The translations under genes and the position numbers were made by a program. Source: Prochilodus magdalenae (taxonomy: Eukaryota > Chordata > Actinopteri > Characiformes > Prochilodontidae). Taken from it: DNA of 64,000 nucleotides. The notes beneath the pieces were generated by a model. That model was not told the DNA's origin. It worked only from the letters and a program-made list of their open reading frames with translations, and made no database searches. This document shows, one piece after another, positions 41,298 to 56,500 of this stretch. The stretch is from assembly GCA_024036415.1 (NCBI GenBank), contig JAMWET010003602.1, positions 769,001-833,000 of the forward strand, read 5' to 3'. The number at the start of each line of letters is the position of its first letter. Within the stretch, counting starts at the first letter, position 1.

Positions 41298-41534
41298 ATG
41301 TGGAAGCCCACCTGCAACAGGTCCCTGAGGGCAAGCGGTGGAAGTTTGCCTAGAGTGTGGAGGGCATGGGGACAAAGACTCTGCTCTCCGAAACCTCAGT
41401 TTACAGCTTCCTACTTCTCCTCCTCTTCTTCTTCCTCCTCCTCCTCCTCCTCCTCACAGCCCTCACATCCTCATAGGACTCAGTCGGAAAAGGCAAAGCG
41501 GAAAAGAAAGAGAGAGGAGGCCATTCTCGATAGC
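41298..41534 (+). CDS. VARS2: VARS2 exon 1: mitochondrial targeting region with polyserine
   Basis: Starts at ATG 41298, three bases after the acceptor. [15 protein letters not shown] is basic with few acids, as in mitochondrial presequences. Residues 41-53 are 13 consecutive serines encoded by a TCY repeat (41418-41456). A Lys/Arg run (KAKRKRKRE) follows. Confidence 0.9.
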
Positions 41535-44500
41535 GTAGGTTCATGAAGTAGTACTGGTGACTAATAGAGAATGTTTTAAACACTTATTGTTTCATTTGAG
41601 CTTTTGCAAAAGATCCTACTGACACTTAGTACACGGTTTATCCTCTGTTTATAGAATGTGGACAGTAGTGGGATGAAATGGTCAGAAAAAGAGAAGATAC
41701 TGTACACGGCTGCAGTCTTGCCCGGAGAGAAGAAAGGTACCACTTTCCTTTTGTGTAATGTGCCTTCATTCAAACTCAGCATACAGTAAGCAAAGGCTTC
41801 AAATACTGAAAGCATTTTGGTGTTGTTGTATATTAAATGTACATCTACTCTTAAATACATTTACTGGTAAAAAAAAACATAGAGCATTTGAATCGCTATA
41901 AAGTCATTTTAAAGTGTGATTCTTAATTCTCTTATTTGCACCATTTCAACATATTTTGGGAGCCATAGGTTTACTTTTAACTGAGGAGGATTTTGGAAGT
42001 GTTCATACAGCTGCATGCAAAAATTTGGGAACCCCTGGCCAAAATGGCATGTTGCTGTTGATTTGCTGTTGCTGAGTGTAGGCGTACATAGGTGAACGCA
42101 TCCTCCAGTAAGGCACATCTGCACATTACAGTACACAATTTGTTGAATTTAACATACTGAAAAAAAAAAATCATGTTTTCTCCAATATGTTCATCTTTGC
42201 AATAAATCCTGCACTAAATTACCGTACAGATTCTGTTCTGTTGAGAATGTGTAGACTTGTTTTCATTCAGAAAATCACCAGAACATGTTACTTGACCAGG
42301 ACTTGACTTTTTCATACCCCTAAAGAACCCTAATCTACAATGGATAAAACAGAGAACAAATTAAATACTGTCAAAAGCATCACTGTAGTAATAATAATAA
42401 TGTAATACATTAAAACCTAATTTGTTGAAAATTATATGAGCAATCGAAATTAAAACAAGGGAGCGAAGTGTCTTGTAAAATATTCCAGCTCACTGGTGCA
42501 CAATAACAAAACCAGCTCATTAAAAGTCTGATGTGCTTCAAGAGTAGTAATGTGTTTTGCACAGTGTTTTGTCCGTAGGCTGTATCCATATACCTACTGA
42601 ATTCAACCGCTTTAATCCACCAAGTTTTCAAGATGTCTGCATAGCACAGTTGCCGAGATGTTAGCAAAGCCATTCAGGTGCTTTGCTGTTAAATTGTGTA
42701 TTGGAAAGAAACATCTTCAACTAATATATAGGTATTTTAATTACTTGACAAAATGACCTTCATGTGTCGTCTGATTTTTTGTGCAATGTTGTTAATGATG
42801 ATTAAATAGTGGTAAATAGGGGGAGGGTGTTGTCTTTGGCCCTTTATGTCCTTTTCCAACATAAATGAATAAAAAGGTATATGTTTTAGACCAAAAGCAC
42901 AAGCCACCTTTTCAGGCAATTCAAGTAATATATGCATAACCATCACCCGTATTAACCTTCTGTTAGAAAGTTTTTAGAGACCTGATGGAATGTCTGGTTC
43001 CTATCACTGCCACGATGAAAAATCTGACTTGCTCGGTTTCTCTATTGTGGAGCATTTCATATCAAGCCACTTTTGTTTAGATCTTAACTATTTAACAGAT
43101 GCAGAAATTATTAATCCAAACGTCCAGATCACCCAACAACTGTACCTGACCTCACTAATGCAGGTCTAAATGCTCAGTGCAATTAAAACCTTACAGCAAT
43201 GTTCCAACATCTAATGTAAAACCTTTGCTGAAGGACTGGTACTGCAGCAAAGGAGGAAGCAACTCCCCATTAATCCCCCTCATATGTGTCTCCAAATAGG
43301 CTGTATTCAAAACGACATAGTACGTACTACTTGCATACTAAATCTGCCTAATTGTAGTATGTACTGTATTATGCAACCAAACTGAAGATCTGTGGTGCAC
43401 TGAAGATACCCGGAAGGTGTTCTACTCCAGTTTCTACCATTGTTTTTCTACCGCTTCGAATGGCTCTGTAGCTCCTGTGGAATCATGGGATAGGATAGTG
43501 TGCTGTGGTCGCATACTTCAAATTCTCTCCCGATGTAGTATGTCATCCGGGGACTTTTCACGTACCGTTTTAGGCACACTAGTTTTTCGGACATACTAAC
43601 TATTCTCACGTGCTGCTTTTGCGTACTGTATAGTATGGAAGGACCCCAGCTTGTCTGTTTCAGTCTGGTCATATGGCTGTATTAGAATACCACACGGTAT
43701 GTAACTTGGTATTGTACTGCACAATACACACAGGGGGCGTATGCAGTGTGCAGTACATACTACTGTAGTATGCAATGTGCACTGTAGCAGTGTGCCATTT
43801 CGAATACAGCCATGGTGTACATGCAGTATATCACTAATAGGTCTATAAGGGTCACTAGAGCTGCATCTGTCCATAATATGCATTTATATCCACCATACCT
43901 TTCACCGCCACTGTGAAAAATTCTGAATTGGTAAGTTACTCTATTATGGAGCATTTCATATCAGACCACTTTGTATGACTGTGTGTTTAGTTAGTACACC
44001 TTAATTAGTGCAGACATTCTAAAATCCAGATTTACATTGACAGAAGTTCATAAATCGAGGAATGCTCTGTGTTTGAAAACACATATACTGATATAATTGT
44101 AACATTTATAATGTCTGTTCTTTCTGGTTTTCTCATAAGACACCAGTCTGCCCCTCCCACAGTCCTATAGCCCGGAGTATGTGGAGTCCTGCTGGTATCC
44201 GTGGTGGGAGAAACAGGGATTTTTCAGCCCTGAGAAGCATGTAAGCGAAGAAAAACATTTGAAACACACACCAGGTGTTTCCTCCTAACAAACCCAGGGA
44301 AACCAGAGGCGTGACTGATTGCTCATGACAGTGCACAGACTGTCTTCTCAAACCCCATTCATATTCATCATTCACTGTGCCACTTCAAACTGAATGAAAG
44401 AAAGTAAACTGATTGGTCTCAGTTCAGCAGTCAGGGGCCACTGATACTGTTGGCTGATACCCAGAAATGGGGCAGAAGGTATTGCTGTCAGTCAGAGTTG

Positions 44501-47500
44501 TGTTATTAGAAGCATGGAGAGCTTAGATTAAGTTTAGAAGCTCAGAAGTGGAGAGGATGTTGATTAGCTTTGAGTTTAATGTACACTATCATTCAAAAGT
44601 TTAGAATCAGTGTTATCTGTCATATACAATTGCACTCAAAGCTACTAGCCACCTCTAAGACTGTACAGACTGACAGATTCAGGCTTTTCTAAAGACCTAG
44701 AAAAATATAAATGTACCTTCCTGTATCAGGTGAATGACGGATCTCTGAGTTTTCTTAATACAGTCATCATAATTATTGATTCTGTATTTAATACTGGAGG
44801 TTTATAAAACACACATATTCTATAAAGTTTAAAGGTCATTCTACCATACAGTACAACTTGTCTTAGGTATAATGACAATTTACATCAGCTCCGATCCATA
44901 TGCTTGTTGTCAGAACAAAGCCTTGTATCTCCGTTTTGATTATTTTTCAGTTATTGGCTGAATTTGAAAGTACCTGTTGTCCTTCACATTCTGTGCACGT
45001 TTTATGATAATTGTGCCAAAATAAAGGACCCAAAATTCCTTGGAATAACTTGTGTGTGGAATCACTTTGCACTAAACATTTTAAATAATGTTTAGTGCAA
45101 CTGTAAAACAAATAAAACTTTGAAAACTTTGTCATTATACCAATACAGGGTTGTACAAGATAACAGAACCCAGTAGATGAATAGTGAGTAACAGTGTAAA
45201 GACAAAAGGACACAATACAATATGTGCATAAACAGTAAGACACATGCAAAATGTGCAAGAGCAGTAACAGTATATTAGAGTATTAGAACTGAGGTGGCAG
45301 TAGTTAGCATATGCAGTAGAGAAATATAATTTTAGTGTTAAGTGTACATGTAGGGAAGTAGTACAGTATGTTGAGGTAGCCTGGTGTGCCAAGTATGTGG
45401 CTGTAAACAGTAGATATATATTGTGTACAGTGCAGGTAGTGAGAATAGCAGCTCAGTGTTCAGGGAAACAGCTAAAACAGCCAAACAGCTTACAGTAGAG
45501 ATGTACAGTTTTTAGAATACACAGCTCAGATGTTCATGTTAAGAGGTCTAGTTACAGTGCAGTGCATACAGTCCATTGGGCTAGTGACAGCTCCAGGATA
45601 AGCTGTTCCTGAACCTGCAGGTTCTGGCTCGGATGTTTTGGTATCTCTGGTTGGAGCAGGAGATGGCTGGGGTGTGTGGGGTCAGAGGATATGCTGACTG
45701 CTTTCCTCAGACATCTCCTGTCGTATATGTCCTGTATGCGTGAGAGGCCATCTGCGGTGCAGTTGTAGTTGCTCACAAATGTACTCGCTTACAGTTATCC
45801 AAACTTTCATACAACTAGTGGGACACTAAGAAGCTGTAAGACTTAAATAAGGTAGGTGTTGATGATGCATCCAGAATGATGAGTGAGGTCATTCTAAAAT
45901 GACTCTAAAGTGAAACTTTATGTAATCAAGAAGTTCCAATAAAATAAACATACAAATTCAGAATCAAATCTAAAAATACCTTTTGGTGAATGGTATTAAT
46001 AATTCAAACCCACATTCTATACATTGTTGTATTAAGAGACTAAAACATTTAATATTACAAGTGATACTAAACTTTTAAATAAGACCTTTTGTACACTGTT
46101 TATGTCCAGAAAAACATGAAAGTATGCAAAACAAATTACTGACTGGATGAGATCTTTTTCTCTATGGTTCACATGCATCACTAATGTTTTATCTATGTGT
46201 TGTTTTCATTAGAATGAGCTGCCACAAGCTGTGGATCGATATTTCTCCCTTTGTATCCCACCACCAAATGTGACTGGCACTCTGCATCTTGGTCATGCTC
46301 TGACGGTGGCGATAGAGGACGCTCTCGCCCGCTGGTAACTATTGGTGGACTTGTTTGAGTTAGGGCAGCAGCAGAGGGGAGGATATGTGTTTATGGTTAT
46401 TACACATTATAAATCTGGGTTCGTAGTCACATACTCTACTGGAATCTGGGTTTTCAGAGATATACAGCCAGGTTGGCTGTAGATGGTGTATGAAATGCTT
46501 CAGATCTGCTAGTCCTGTGAAGCTTTCATGATTTTGATCATGTTGTGGAAGCTGTAAATAAAATAAGGTGTAGAACATTCAACATGTATCAATATATGTA
46601 ATATTTAATGTCTAGATTACCTTGTATGTGACAAAAATATAAATAAAAAAACCTTTTATTAATTTACAAAAATCATTGATACTGCTCAAAAATAACCAAT
46701 ATCCCAAGTAATACCATACGTACCAGTGGAAATCTTAGGCAATGCAGAATTGAATGGAATTAGCCTCACCTGTACTTGGCTTCACTGATATAATCACTTG
46801 TTTAGGCGGCGAATGCAAGGCTACAAGGTGCTGTGGGTGCCGGGCTGTGACCACGCAGGGATTGCAACACAGGTATACGGAATCATTGTATCAGGCATAG
46901 CATTTCTCTTCACTCACCAGCACAGTACACACTAACACACCACCAGCAATGAGAAACATTGTGTTAAACATAATTAAATATGTGCAAATATGTGTAAATA
47001 TTCAGAAAATTTTATATTTAGGTCTGGGTATTGCAGAGGGTGTGCTAACATATCTGAAAATCAACAAAACTTGTAAAACCAATAGTAAACTCCAGCCTTT
47101 GAATTTGACTGTTTGTAGATTATTATTATGTTCCCAGAGAAAGATTAAATAATAAAATCATGACTGTGAGTAAAACCCCTTACTGTTACTGATTTTTGCC
47201 TGATTTCTGTTTCTCTGTACTTTAGTCTGTCGTTGAGAGGAGACTGCTAAGGGAGCAAGGCAAGCGTCGGCAAGACTACAGCAGGGAGGAATTCCTGCAG
47301 GAAGTCTGGAGATGGAAAAACGAGTGAGTCTGTTACTCTGTTGCATTATGTTTGTGCTATTTACCATAAATTCTTGCATGTTTTAGCTGTTTTATTTATC
47401 CACACAGAATTCTGACCTAAAAGAAACTCTCAGCACCTCTGTGTTGGTAACTGAGTGTCATATGTGCTTTACATTGCAGAAAAGGAGATGAGATCTATCA

Positions 47501-50500
47501 TCAGCTAAAGAAACTCGGTGCATCGCTGGACTGGAGCAGGGCCTGTTTCACCATGGACCCGGTAAAACAGGATAACAAATCTCACGCCCCACTGAGCGCC
47601 ATTTCACATGTCATTTCTTTTAGATTTTCTCATTTTCTTCCTCCTTTGTCCTCCTTTTGTTTGTCCTCTTTTCTGGATCTATTCCCACAGGGCTTTAGCA
47701 GGGCGGTGACAGAGGCCTTCGTCAGGATGTGTGATTCGGGGCTGATCTATCGCTCTGAAAGCCTGGTCAACTGGAGCTGTGCACTGGAGTCTGCAATTTC
47801 AGACATAGAGGTACCTCAGTGTGGCAAAGCTAGCTTAAGATAGAAAATGTGGACATGCTGACCAGAAACTCTTACCTTGTTTGTCGTGTAGTGTTAGTGT
47901 CCATCCACCTTATACAGTACTATATAAAGCAGACCTCTAAGCTATTTAATATCCAGGCAAATTTCATCAAGTGCCAATCTGTCATATCTTGTGAGATATG
48001 TCAAAGAAGATTAGACAAGATAATACACTTGCATAAAGAAGAAGAAACAAAAAGAAAAATGCAGAAGTTCCGGAGTTCAGAATAGTAATCAAAAGCTACA
48101 AAGAAAATGTGATCCCTACAACCATCTGGAAGGCGTAGTACATACACCAACACCGTCATTTTATCGATCATCTTTGAAAGAGAGGAGAACACAAAGCTTC
48201 ACACTTGCTTCAGATTTGAGAACATTCACAGGTGTTTCTGTCTATCCTTCCACTTGGAGAAGACCACCACCTCAACACTACAGAGGTCTGAAAGGATGTT
48301 TGAGAAGCTCCTCACTGAGAAACGGAGACAGACACCAAACAAAGAAGCTGCTGGTGTTCTCAGAACAATGGACTGACCAACCAAATCAGTCTAGACCTCA
48401 ACAGCAATGAATGTGTTTGGGGTTATTTAAATAGTGAAAAGAAGCAGAAAAGACTAAACCTACTTCTGCAACTGAACTTTGGATGCAAAATATAAATTGT
48501 AATGGACCTTTTAGGCTGGAAAGAGTGGACACACTAAATGTGTGTTCTAGCTTTTTGTACATATAAACGTTCTGTAAAGTTCTAAAGCCCAAAATACATA
48601 CCAGAGAGAGAAACTCTTTACCACAAAATCACTTCTCTGAGCTCCCTGATACACCTCACTGGAATTCCAGACTTGTTCACTGTTACAAGATGATATCATC
48701 ATGTAACACAGTCCTTACAGCCCGCCAACCGGCAAGCCTGGCACACTCTCACACAACATACAGAGAGCTAAAACGGTAAAATTGGACTCCTAATCTAACC
48801 CTAATCTGACCCCTGCTCCATTCTAGCTAGGGAAGGTGGATCTACCAGCTTGTTCTAACAGACTTTAAGCAAACTGACGCCATTGTGAGAACAGCAGAGT
48901 GGGGCATAGCTCATAACAGGATGCCATTCTGGCAGTTAACCAGTTAGAACAGAGTGGACAAGCTGACCAGCCATCTGGAGGCGAGGCTTAAAGCCACAGG
49001 ACCTCGAACATCGTTTCAGACAGGGCGTGAATACAGATGTATAGTATGAGGAACAAATTTTAGTGTTTTGCAGAAATTAAACCATGTAAATCTATTCTAG
49101 TAGACCCCAAACATAAAATTATGAACACTGAAAATATACATAATAAGTCCCCCCTTTAAAATGTGTGAAACTGTGTTCAGGTCGACTCAAAGCAATTGTC
49201 TGGCAGGACTCTTCTGTCTGTTCCTGGCTATCAGCAGAAAGTAGAATTTGGGACCATGGTTACTTTCGCATATCCTATAGAAGGACAAGGTGAGTGGGTT
49301 TTCCTTTTACCCATAACTGTGTTGTTTTTGGGCCTGAGTTCTTTACCTTATGTCTGCATCTTTGTCAGATGGCGAGGTTGCTGTGTCGACCACACGTCCT
49401 GAGACCATGCTCGGAGATGTAGCGATCGCTGTACATCCTGATGATACTCGATACCAGGTACACATAGGCGTATCTGTGGTCTATTACTGTGCAAGTCATA
49501 TACTAAATTTCATTCACTGACTAATAGCACGTCATACAGTCATAACAGTATTAAGCTCATTAGGATTATTATTCTTTTTCCCCTTTAGGCTCTCCATGGA
49601 AAACAGTGCAGGCATCCTTTTACAAATAGGCTGTTGCCTATAATCACAGATCCTGTAGTGGACATGGGGCTTGGCACAGGTATTCCTGGTTTATTCTGAT
49701 CCATTTTTTGGATATTTGTTAAATCTAATGTCAACTGCTTACCAATAGAAGGGGACGTAATATTAACCAGTCCTCAGTTTTGCTTCCAGTTATTGAGCTA
49801 ATAAATGCACTCATAATCAAAAGATTAGTTGCACACACAGTTTCAACCAAAAGGAATCAACCGACCAGAATGAAACTTTGTGGGTAGGTGTGTGACATCG
49901 TGAGACATGTGAATGATTCAAGTTTAATGCTCAGAGTAAGCATGTAACATTAACAAGGACGGGCCTTCTCGCTGTACCTGACTGACCCAACAGCTACAAT
50001 TGCAGACATTTAGCGAGCAGTGATATCCTCCATGAGTCATCCTGTTAGTTCTAGCACCATTGGCAGGTGGCTGCACAATGCCATACTGCATGCACGTAGA
50101 CCATTACAACAACTGCTCCTAAAACAACGCAATTGTAACCAAAGACTGCAATGGTGTCATACCAGATTGTCATGGAGTGACTCAAAATGGCAGCAGGTCA
50201 TCTTCAGTGACAAGTCCCGCTTTTGTTTTGGTGGAGACGAACAAAGAATCCGTGTGTGGAAGGACCGTGGTCAGCACCACCCCTACAGCACAGTCTTTAG
50301 GAACTGTGAATGTTCAAGCTGCATGGAATGGATTATCACAGGACACAATTAGGAACCTCTACAACTCCATGCCGAGTCATCTGGCATGGTGTAATAGCAA
50401 AAATAGTTGGTCCAACTGAGTGACCAACACTACTGACTGAGACATTACTTCTGTATGTGTAACTCAATAAATATTGCCCATATCAGTTTGCAATGGTATT

Positions 50501-53500
50501 CGGAAGGTAAAGGGTAACATAACTCTGTGTAATTGAGCACTGTAACTAAATCTTTTTGTTCCTCCTGTTGTATGATAGGAGCTGTGAAGCTGACCCCGGC
50601 TCATGATCAAACTGACTTCCTGCTCTCTCAGAGACACTCACTGCCACGCCTCACTGTGATTGGAGGAGATGGAACCATGACCTCTAATTGTGGTCACTGG
50701 CTGGAGGTATAGAACAGAGCATCACTGGATGACATGCCATTCTAATGTCATACTGTCATTCCATAGTCATACTGTCCTTTCTTTCTATCTAATAATGAAT
50801 ATGATTAATCTTAATAATTGTATTATTTTAAATGATTTTTTAAAGCAATTTCTACTAAATTTTGAGACTCTCTGTTCTCTGACCAAAAGTCTGAAAACCA
50901 CACACACTGCATATTCTGAACATTCCAAACAGCGCTTTCTCCGTCTCAGGGAGTGAAGCGATTTGAGGCCAGGGAACGAGTGATTAGTGCACTGATGGAG
51001 CTGAAGTTGTTCAGAGGGAAGAAGGATCATGCTATGTCTTTACCTATTTGCAGGTGAATTGAGATTAATCAGGGCAGCTATTCTCATTTTGCTTCCATCA
51101 ATGGTTCTGAGCCTCTCATTACTTGCGACTGATAAGAACACATTTGTATTTCTTGTTAGCTTTAAAGCATTTGGGTCTTCTTTGGGCCAGCTGAAATTCT
51201 CTTTTGACCCTTTGTCCTGTCCCACACAGCCGTTCTGGAGATGTCATTGAACCCTTACTGAAGAAACAGTGGTTTGTTCGCTGTGAGGAAATGGCACAAA
51301 AGGCAATACAAGTATGTCTGTGTCAGCTAAGGCATTTTAACTATGCAGATGAGACTAATGTACACACATATTTCAGTCCTTTTATAACACTTGCAACTGT
51401 TCACAAATAATTCACACAATCTGCTGTTTTACTGATGCACTTTTCTTCTGTGTTTAACACTTTTAGGCAGTGGATGAGGGAGAGCTGGAAATAATACCTC
51501 ACTTCTACATCAAAACATGGAAGAACTGGCTCTCCAATATCAGGTTAGTGTGCCTAAAACTGCAGGCCAGACAAAAAATGAGTCATCTGTGAATGAAATG
51601 TGCCTAATAGCGTGTAACACCTACCAGAAGCACCAATAACAGCTGTAATTGGATTTAGCATGAACTGGACAAGTTTCTGGATGTAGGCCACATCAGTGTT
51701 TAGCCATTCTGGCATCAATGAAATATGCAGTTGTGCCAGATTTGGTGGATGCCTACCCTCCTCCCACAATTCTGAGAAGAATTTCCTGTAGACTGGGATG
51801 TTAGCCACTGCTGGTAGCCCTGTATGGCCGTATGCTTCCATACACCTGCAGATCCAGCTACTTCTTTCACACTATGGTCTTTTAGCCGATCATTAACATC
51901 TGCTTTGGAGCCATTTTCCACACATAGAATGAGACATTCACTGCACTGTACCACCTCTTCTCCATCTACGAACCCTGTCACACCGCAGGTATAGTGCTTA
52001 ACAAGTGCAACAGTAATTTTCTTTACTCTCTCTGCAGTGATTGGTGCATATCCAGACAGCTCTGGTGGGGTCATCAGATTCCAGCTTATCGAGTGACATT
52101 ACCAGACTCTGGTAGCCTACAAGAGGTAGGACTGGCTATTAGAGTGATTCGATTCATTCATACAGCTTGGCCACTTCTTTGTCACTGCTTTGCCGTTTAA
52201 AGGGGCTATATTATGGATAACTAAATGCCTTTTCTTTACTTTTTGAAATAAAAGATGTTAAGTTAATAAAAGTTTAAAGCTCACCGGCCATTGCCTACAT
52301 ACTGGTCCGTATGTTGAGCTGCAAAGAAAAATTGACCAAAAAAATGGTCTGGTTTTTGAACAAATCATAATGCCAGACAGCCAGTCAGTGAAGAGCACAT
52401 TTACATACATTTACATACAGCAATCATAAATACACAATAACTAAAAGAGCCTGTTTAATTCTGAGAAATGTTGCAAAATGGACATATGAAAAAAAAATTA
52501 TAATATTTTAAACATGATATATAACATATAATATGTCGATACATAAAATGAGTATGCTATATATACACTATTACTATTTAAATTACTATTTAAATTAGAA
52601 CTATAATAATTCTAACTATTAAAAAATAGTAATATTATATAATTACTATTTATATAATACATGCTTATATATACATTATCAGTCAACAAGTCACAGTTCG
52701 GTCTTTTCCCCCAAATCGTTCTACCCTACTTGGGCCGATTTATGTGGTGTGATTAATGTGCTGTGACTGTATCTCTCTGCAGGAGCAGTGGGTGTGGGGC
52801 AGGAGTGAAGCGGAGGCCAGAGAACGCGCTGCTGCAAAGTTTGGAGTGTCCCCTACTGCTCTTATCCTCACACAGGGTGACTAATAGCTGCCTTCAGTCC
52901 GTATTTTAGTGCCAAATATAATATTAATTATTCATTCTGTACACTCATTCTGTTGAGTGTACAAGGTAGGTGTTTCTAACAAAATTTCTAACAAAATGAC
53001 CAGTTATTAAACAACGATTTGATTAAACACCTCTCCCTGATTTCACAGCTGAAGCCTGTTCCTGAACACTGCTGACACTGCTGATAGTCTAAAAGGAGTC
53101 TATTGTGCTCCTTTTCAGTGTTGATAGTTTCATCTTTGGGGATTTATATCCTAGAATTTTCACATTTTTCTCATGCTGCGCATCTGTATTCACGCTCTGT
53201 CGGAAAGATCTGTTAGAACTCCTGTGTCTGATGAGCCCAGTGTGCTCTGATCAGTCAGCCTGCCCACTCTGGTGTAACTGGTCAGCTGACACAGCAGTTA
53301 TAACCGGTAGCATTGTGTAAGGGTGTGCCAAGCTTGCTGGAAGGCGGGTGTTAGGAGATGATGTCACCTTGTAACAGAGAAAAGGACTTCAGTGACAATG
53401 TGGTGTTTCAGACAGCTGGGAAAAGTGGTTTCTCTGGGTAGGCCAGATAGAATTCAATTTAACTCTCTAAATGGGGAAGGAAGGAGGGACCAGAATCAAG

Positions 53501-56500
53501 TGTTACTTCAAGGTTACCTACTTCTGATTTTACATCAGAAACGAGAGGGCCCATTTTTTACTAATAAGTTCCTGTTAAATTTTTGCTGGGTTTCTGAGCC
53601 AATTACCAAAGTTTCATTATTTTTATAATTATGCTGTAGACAATTTTATACCATCCACAGAGAAATATCTGCCAGATAACTAACAGGTCTATCAATAGTG
53701 TCTCAGAGACAGAAATGCATGTCATCAGCGTAGCTCTGAACATTCTTCTTGTGTTTTCTAATCACATTTTTCAGTAGAAGCTTGTATACTAAAAACAGCA
53801 GTGGCCCTAATGTAGGCCCTTGTGGGACTCTAGATCAGGATCTGGTAATCAACTGCATGAAACGGTGCACTTAGATTCAGTAAGACCAAGACAGATGTTT
53901 TGCATGAATCTGTATTTAGCCTTAGGTCATTAATAGCATGTACCCGTGCTGTCTCTGTTCTACATGAGGACGTGTGGAAGAGCTTAGTTTGTTTATGACT
54001 GTTTCCAACTCCTGATAATATATAGCAGAAAATGATGCCATAATAAAAATGGGAAACTGATGAGGATAAACTAATAGGACTTTAGCTTTTTATGCGCACA
54101 TAAGCCAACAGAAGCACAGATTTGGCTTTATCTAGTGGAGTAAACAATAGGATATTACACATTGAAATGTATTGGAGTTTAAGTAAAAAGACCCACAGAA
54201 TACAGTAACCAGCTACCAGTTACTGAGTTACTGCGCCACACAGCATAAACAATGAATTTGATAGAAAGAAAAAACAGTATCTTGTTTTTGCTCAGACTAA
54301 AGACTAAACTGGATTTACTAACCCCTGCTGTCTGTACTTATGTGCATGCAGTGTTTGCATACTGTCTCACTTTTTTAGAATTTGGGTTTGTAATGAACTG
54401 GCAACCTGTGCATGTGGAACTGGTAACCCGTATATGTGAATGGGCAGTTCTTGAAAAGAGCTAGTGTAGGTTCAGCTGGGATGGACAGCAGCTGTACCAA
54501 AACTATAAAATTAGACATGTGCATAACATAAGTAGATATGAGCTCTCAAGCACCATATCCAGCATTATGCACATTCACTCTAGTACAAGCAGCATACACC
54601 AACTGAACACACAGCCTAGAGTTTGGCAGGATGAAAGAAGAAGCTGTTCTTGTATCCTGTGGTTGTGGTTCTATTTGTCCTGAATCTCTTCCCAGAAGAG
54701 AGACTCTTCATTCCAGGATTAGGCTTGAGCTGTGTTTTGGAAAGCAGCGTTTTTCAATTGCCAAGCAACCGTATCTCAGCAAACCTGACCTGTGCCGTAC
54801 TCTCCCTTAGATCCAGATGTGCTGGACACGTGGTTCTCTTCAGGTCTTTTTCCTTTCGCCATGCTGGGCTGGCCTGAGCAGGTAAAGTCCTAAATGACTT
54901 AAAAAATCTTTTTATTTTGTTCTTAAAGGGCCCGGATTACAGAGAATCAGATATGCCACACACGTTTAATATAGAGGTGTAAATGTATCGATCACTAGCA
55001 GCTGAAGAATAAATCCTTTTTATATTGAAATCGCAGTTTAACAAAGTATACAGCTTGCTTTACTAAACACTACTTACAGTACACTAACACATTACACTTA
55101 CTGAGTTACTGTACACCAACACACTACTTACAGTACACTAACACACTACACTTACTGAGTTACTGTACACCAACACACTACTTACAGCACACTAACACAT
55201 TACACTTACTGAGTTACTGTACACCAACACACTACTTACAGCACACTAACACATTACACTTACTGAGTTACTGTACACCAACACACTACTTACAGTACAC
55301 TAACACATTACACTTACTGAGTTACTGTATACCAACACCCTACTTACAGCACACTAACACATTACACTTACCCCAGGAAAACGCTATTGATTAGCTGTCC
55401 CCAGATTGTCTTCTTGTATTGTGATGAAGGTTTGCTGATTTGACCTTCCATTCCACAGACGGAGGACCTAAAGCAGTTCTATCCAAACTCGATTCTGGAG
55501 ACAGGGAGTGACCTCATCTTTTTCTGGGTGGCCAGAATGGTGATGCTCGGCAAAGAGCTAACCGGCCAGCTGCCCTTTAAACAGGTATGGCAGTTATCTT
55601 ATTACATCTTAATGTCAAATCTAAAGAGAGGTAAGAAGTCAGATAAAAAAAACAGATATACATCACTAGAAGCAGCCAAGATAAATGTCAGAATAATACG
55701 AATGCATTTTTAACACGTCTAACACATCTCCTGTCTGTCTCTGTCCTTTCGTTCTTTCTGTCTCTCAGGTGCTCTTTCATTCTCTGGTGAGAGATAAGCA
55801 CGGCCGGAAGATGAGTAAGTCTTTGGGAAATGTCATCGACCCTCTGGATGTGATCTCGGGCGTCTCTCTAGGGGTACGCTGACAGCAGATGTTATTCTAC
55901 GCATGACATGACTTTGCACAGCCTACGTAGCTCTGTATACTCACTCCCCTCGCAAGGACAGTAAATCCTCACAGTCCTTGAAGCACACAGTGTCTACTGA
56001 ATCAATACTGCCAAACCTCTGCCAGACACTAGGGGTGAAACTACACGGCTTAGGTTTCTCTGTAAGGCTCAGATGCCATTATCAAGCTGTTATTACACCT
56101 AATCGCTTGTGAAATCTCTGTTCTTATTTAGAAACAGGTCAATTTAAACAGGTCAAAAATGTTTCATGTCTTAAAAAAAGATTAAAGGAACACTGTGTAG
56201 TCCCTAGTGCTGAAGTTGCGGATTGCAATCAACTGAACATCCCCTCGCCCTTTCCTAGAATTTATGGTGCACATCCTGTTTTCAGCCATCGCTTTTTTGG
56301 CTCCTTCATGTTAATTTGTTAATGTTAAGTTGATTAATAAGTGTAATCGTCCTTTTGCGAAATTTTCACGTTCAACTTTAAATGAGGGAGCAATTATGGT
56401 TATTATGCCTCAGGCACTACAATGTCATTTAAGGTGGAACAAGAAATGTTGAACTAGAAGCTGGCAAATAAGAAACTCAACTTCAGCCTAGTTTTAATGT

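Noticed and set aside
50020..50352. 110-codon frame as a host gene
   Set aside because: Contains the Tc1 transposase VIFSD.SRF block and sits in a transposon remnant.
51715..52074. 119-codon minus-strand frame over VARS2 exon 16
   Set aside because: Composed of Tc1/mariner remnant and antisense of the exon encoding [15 protein letters not shown].
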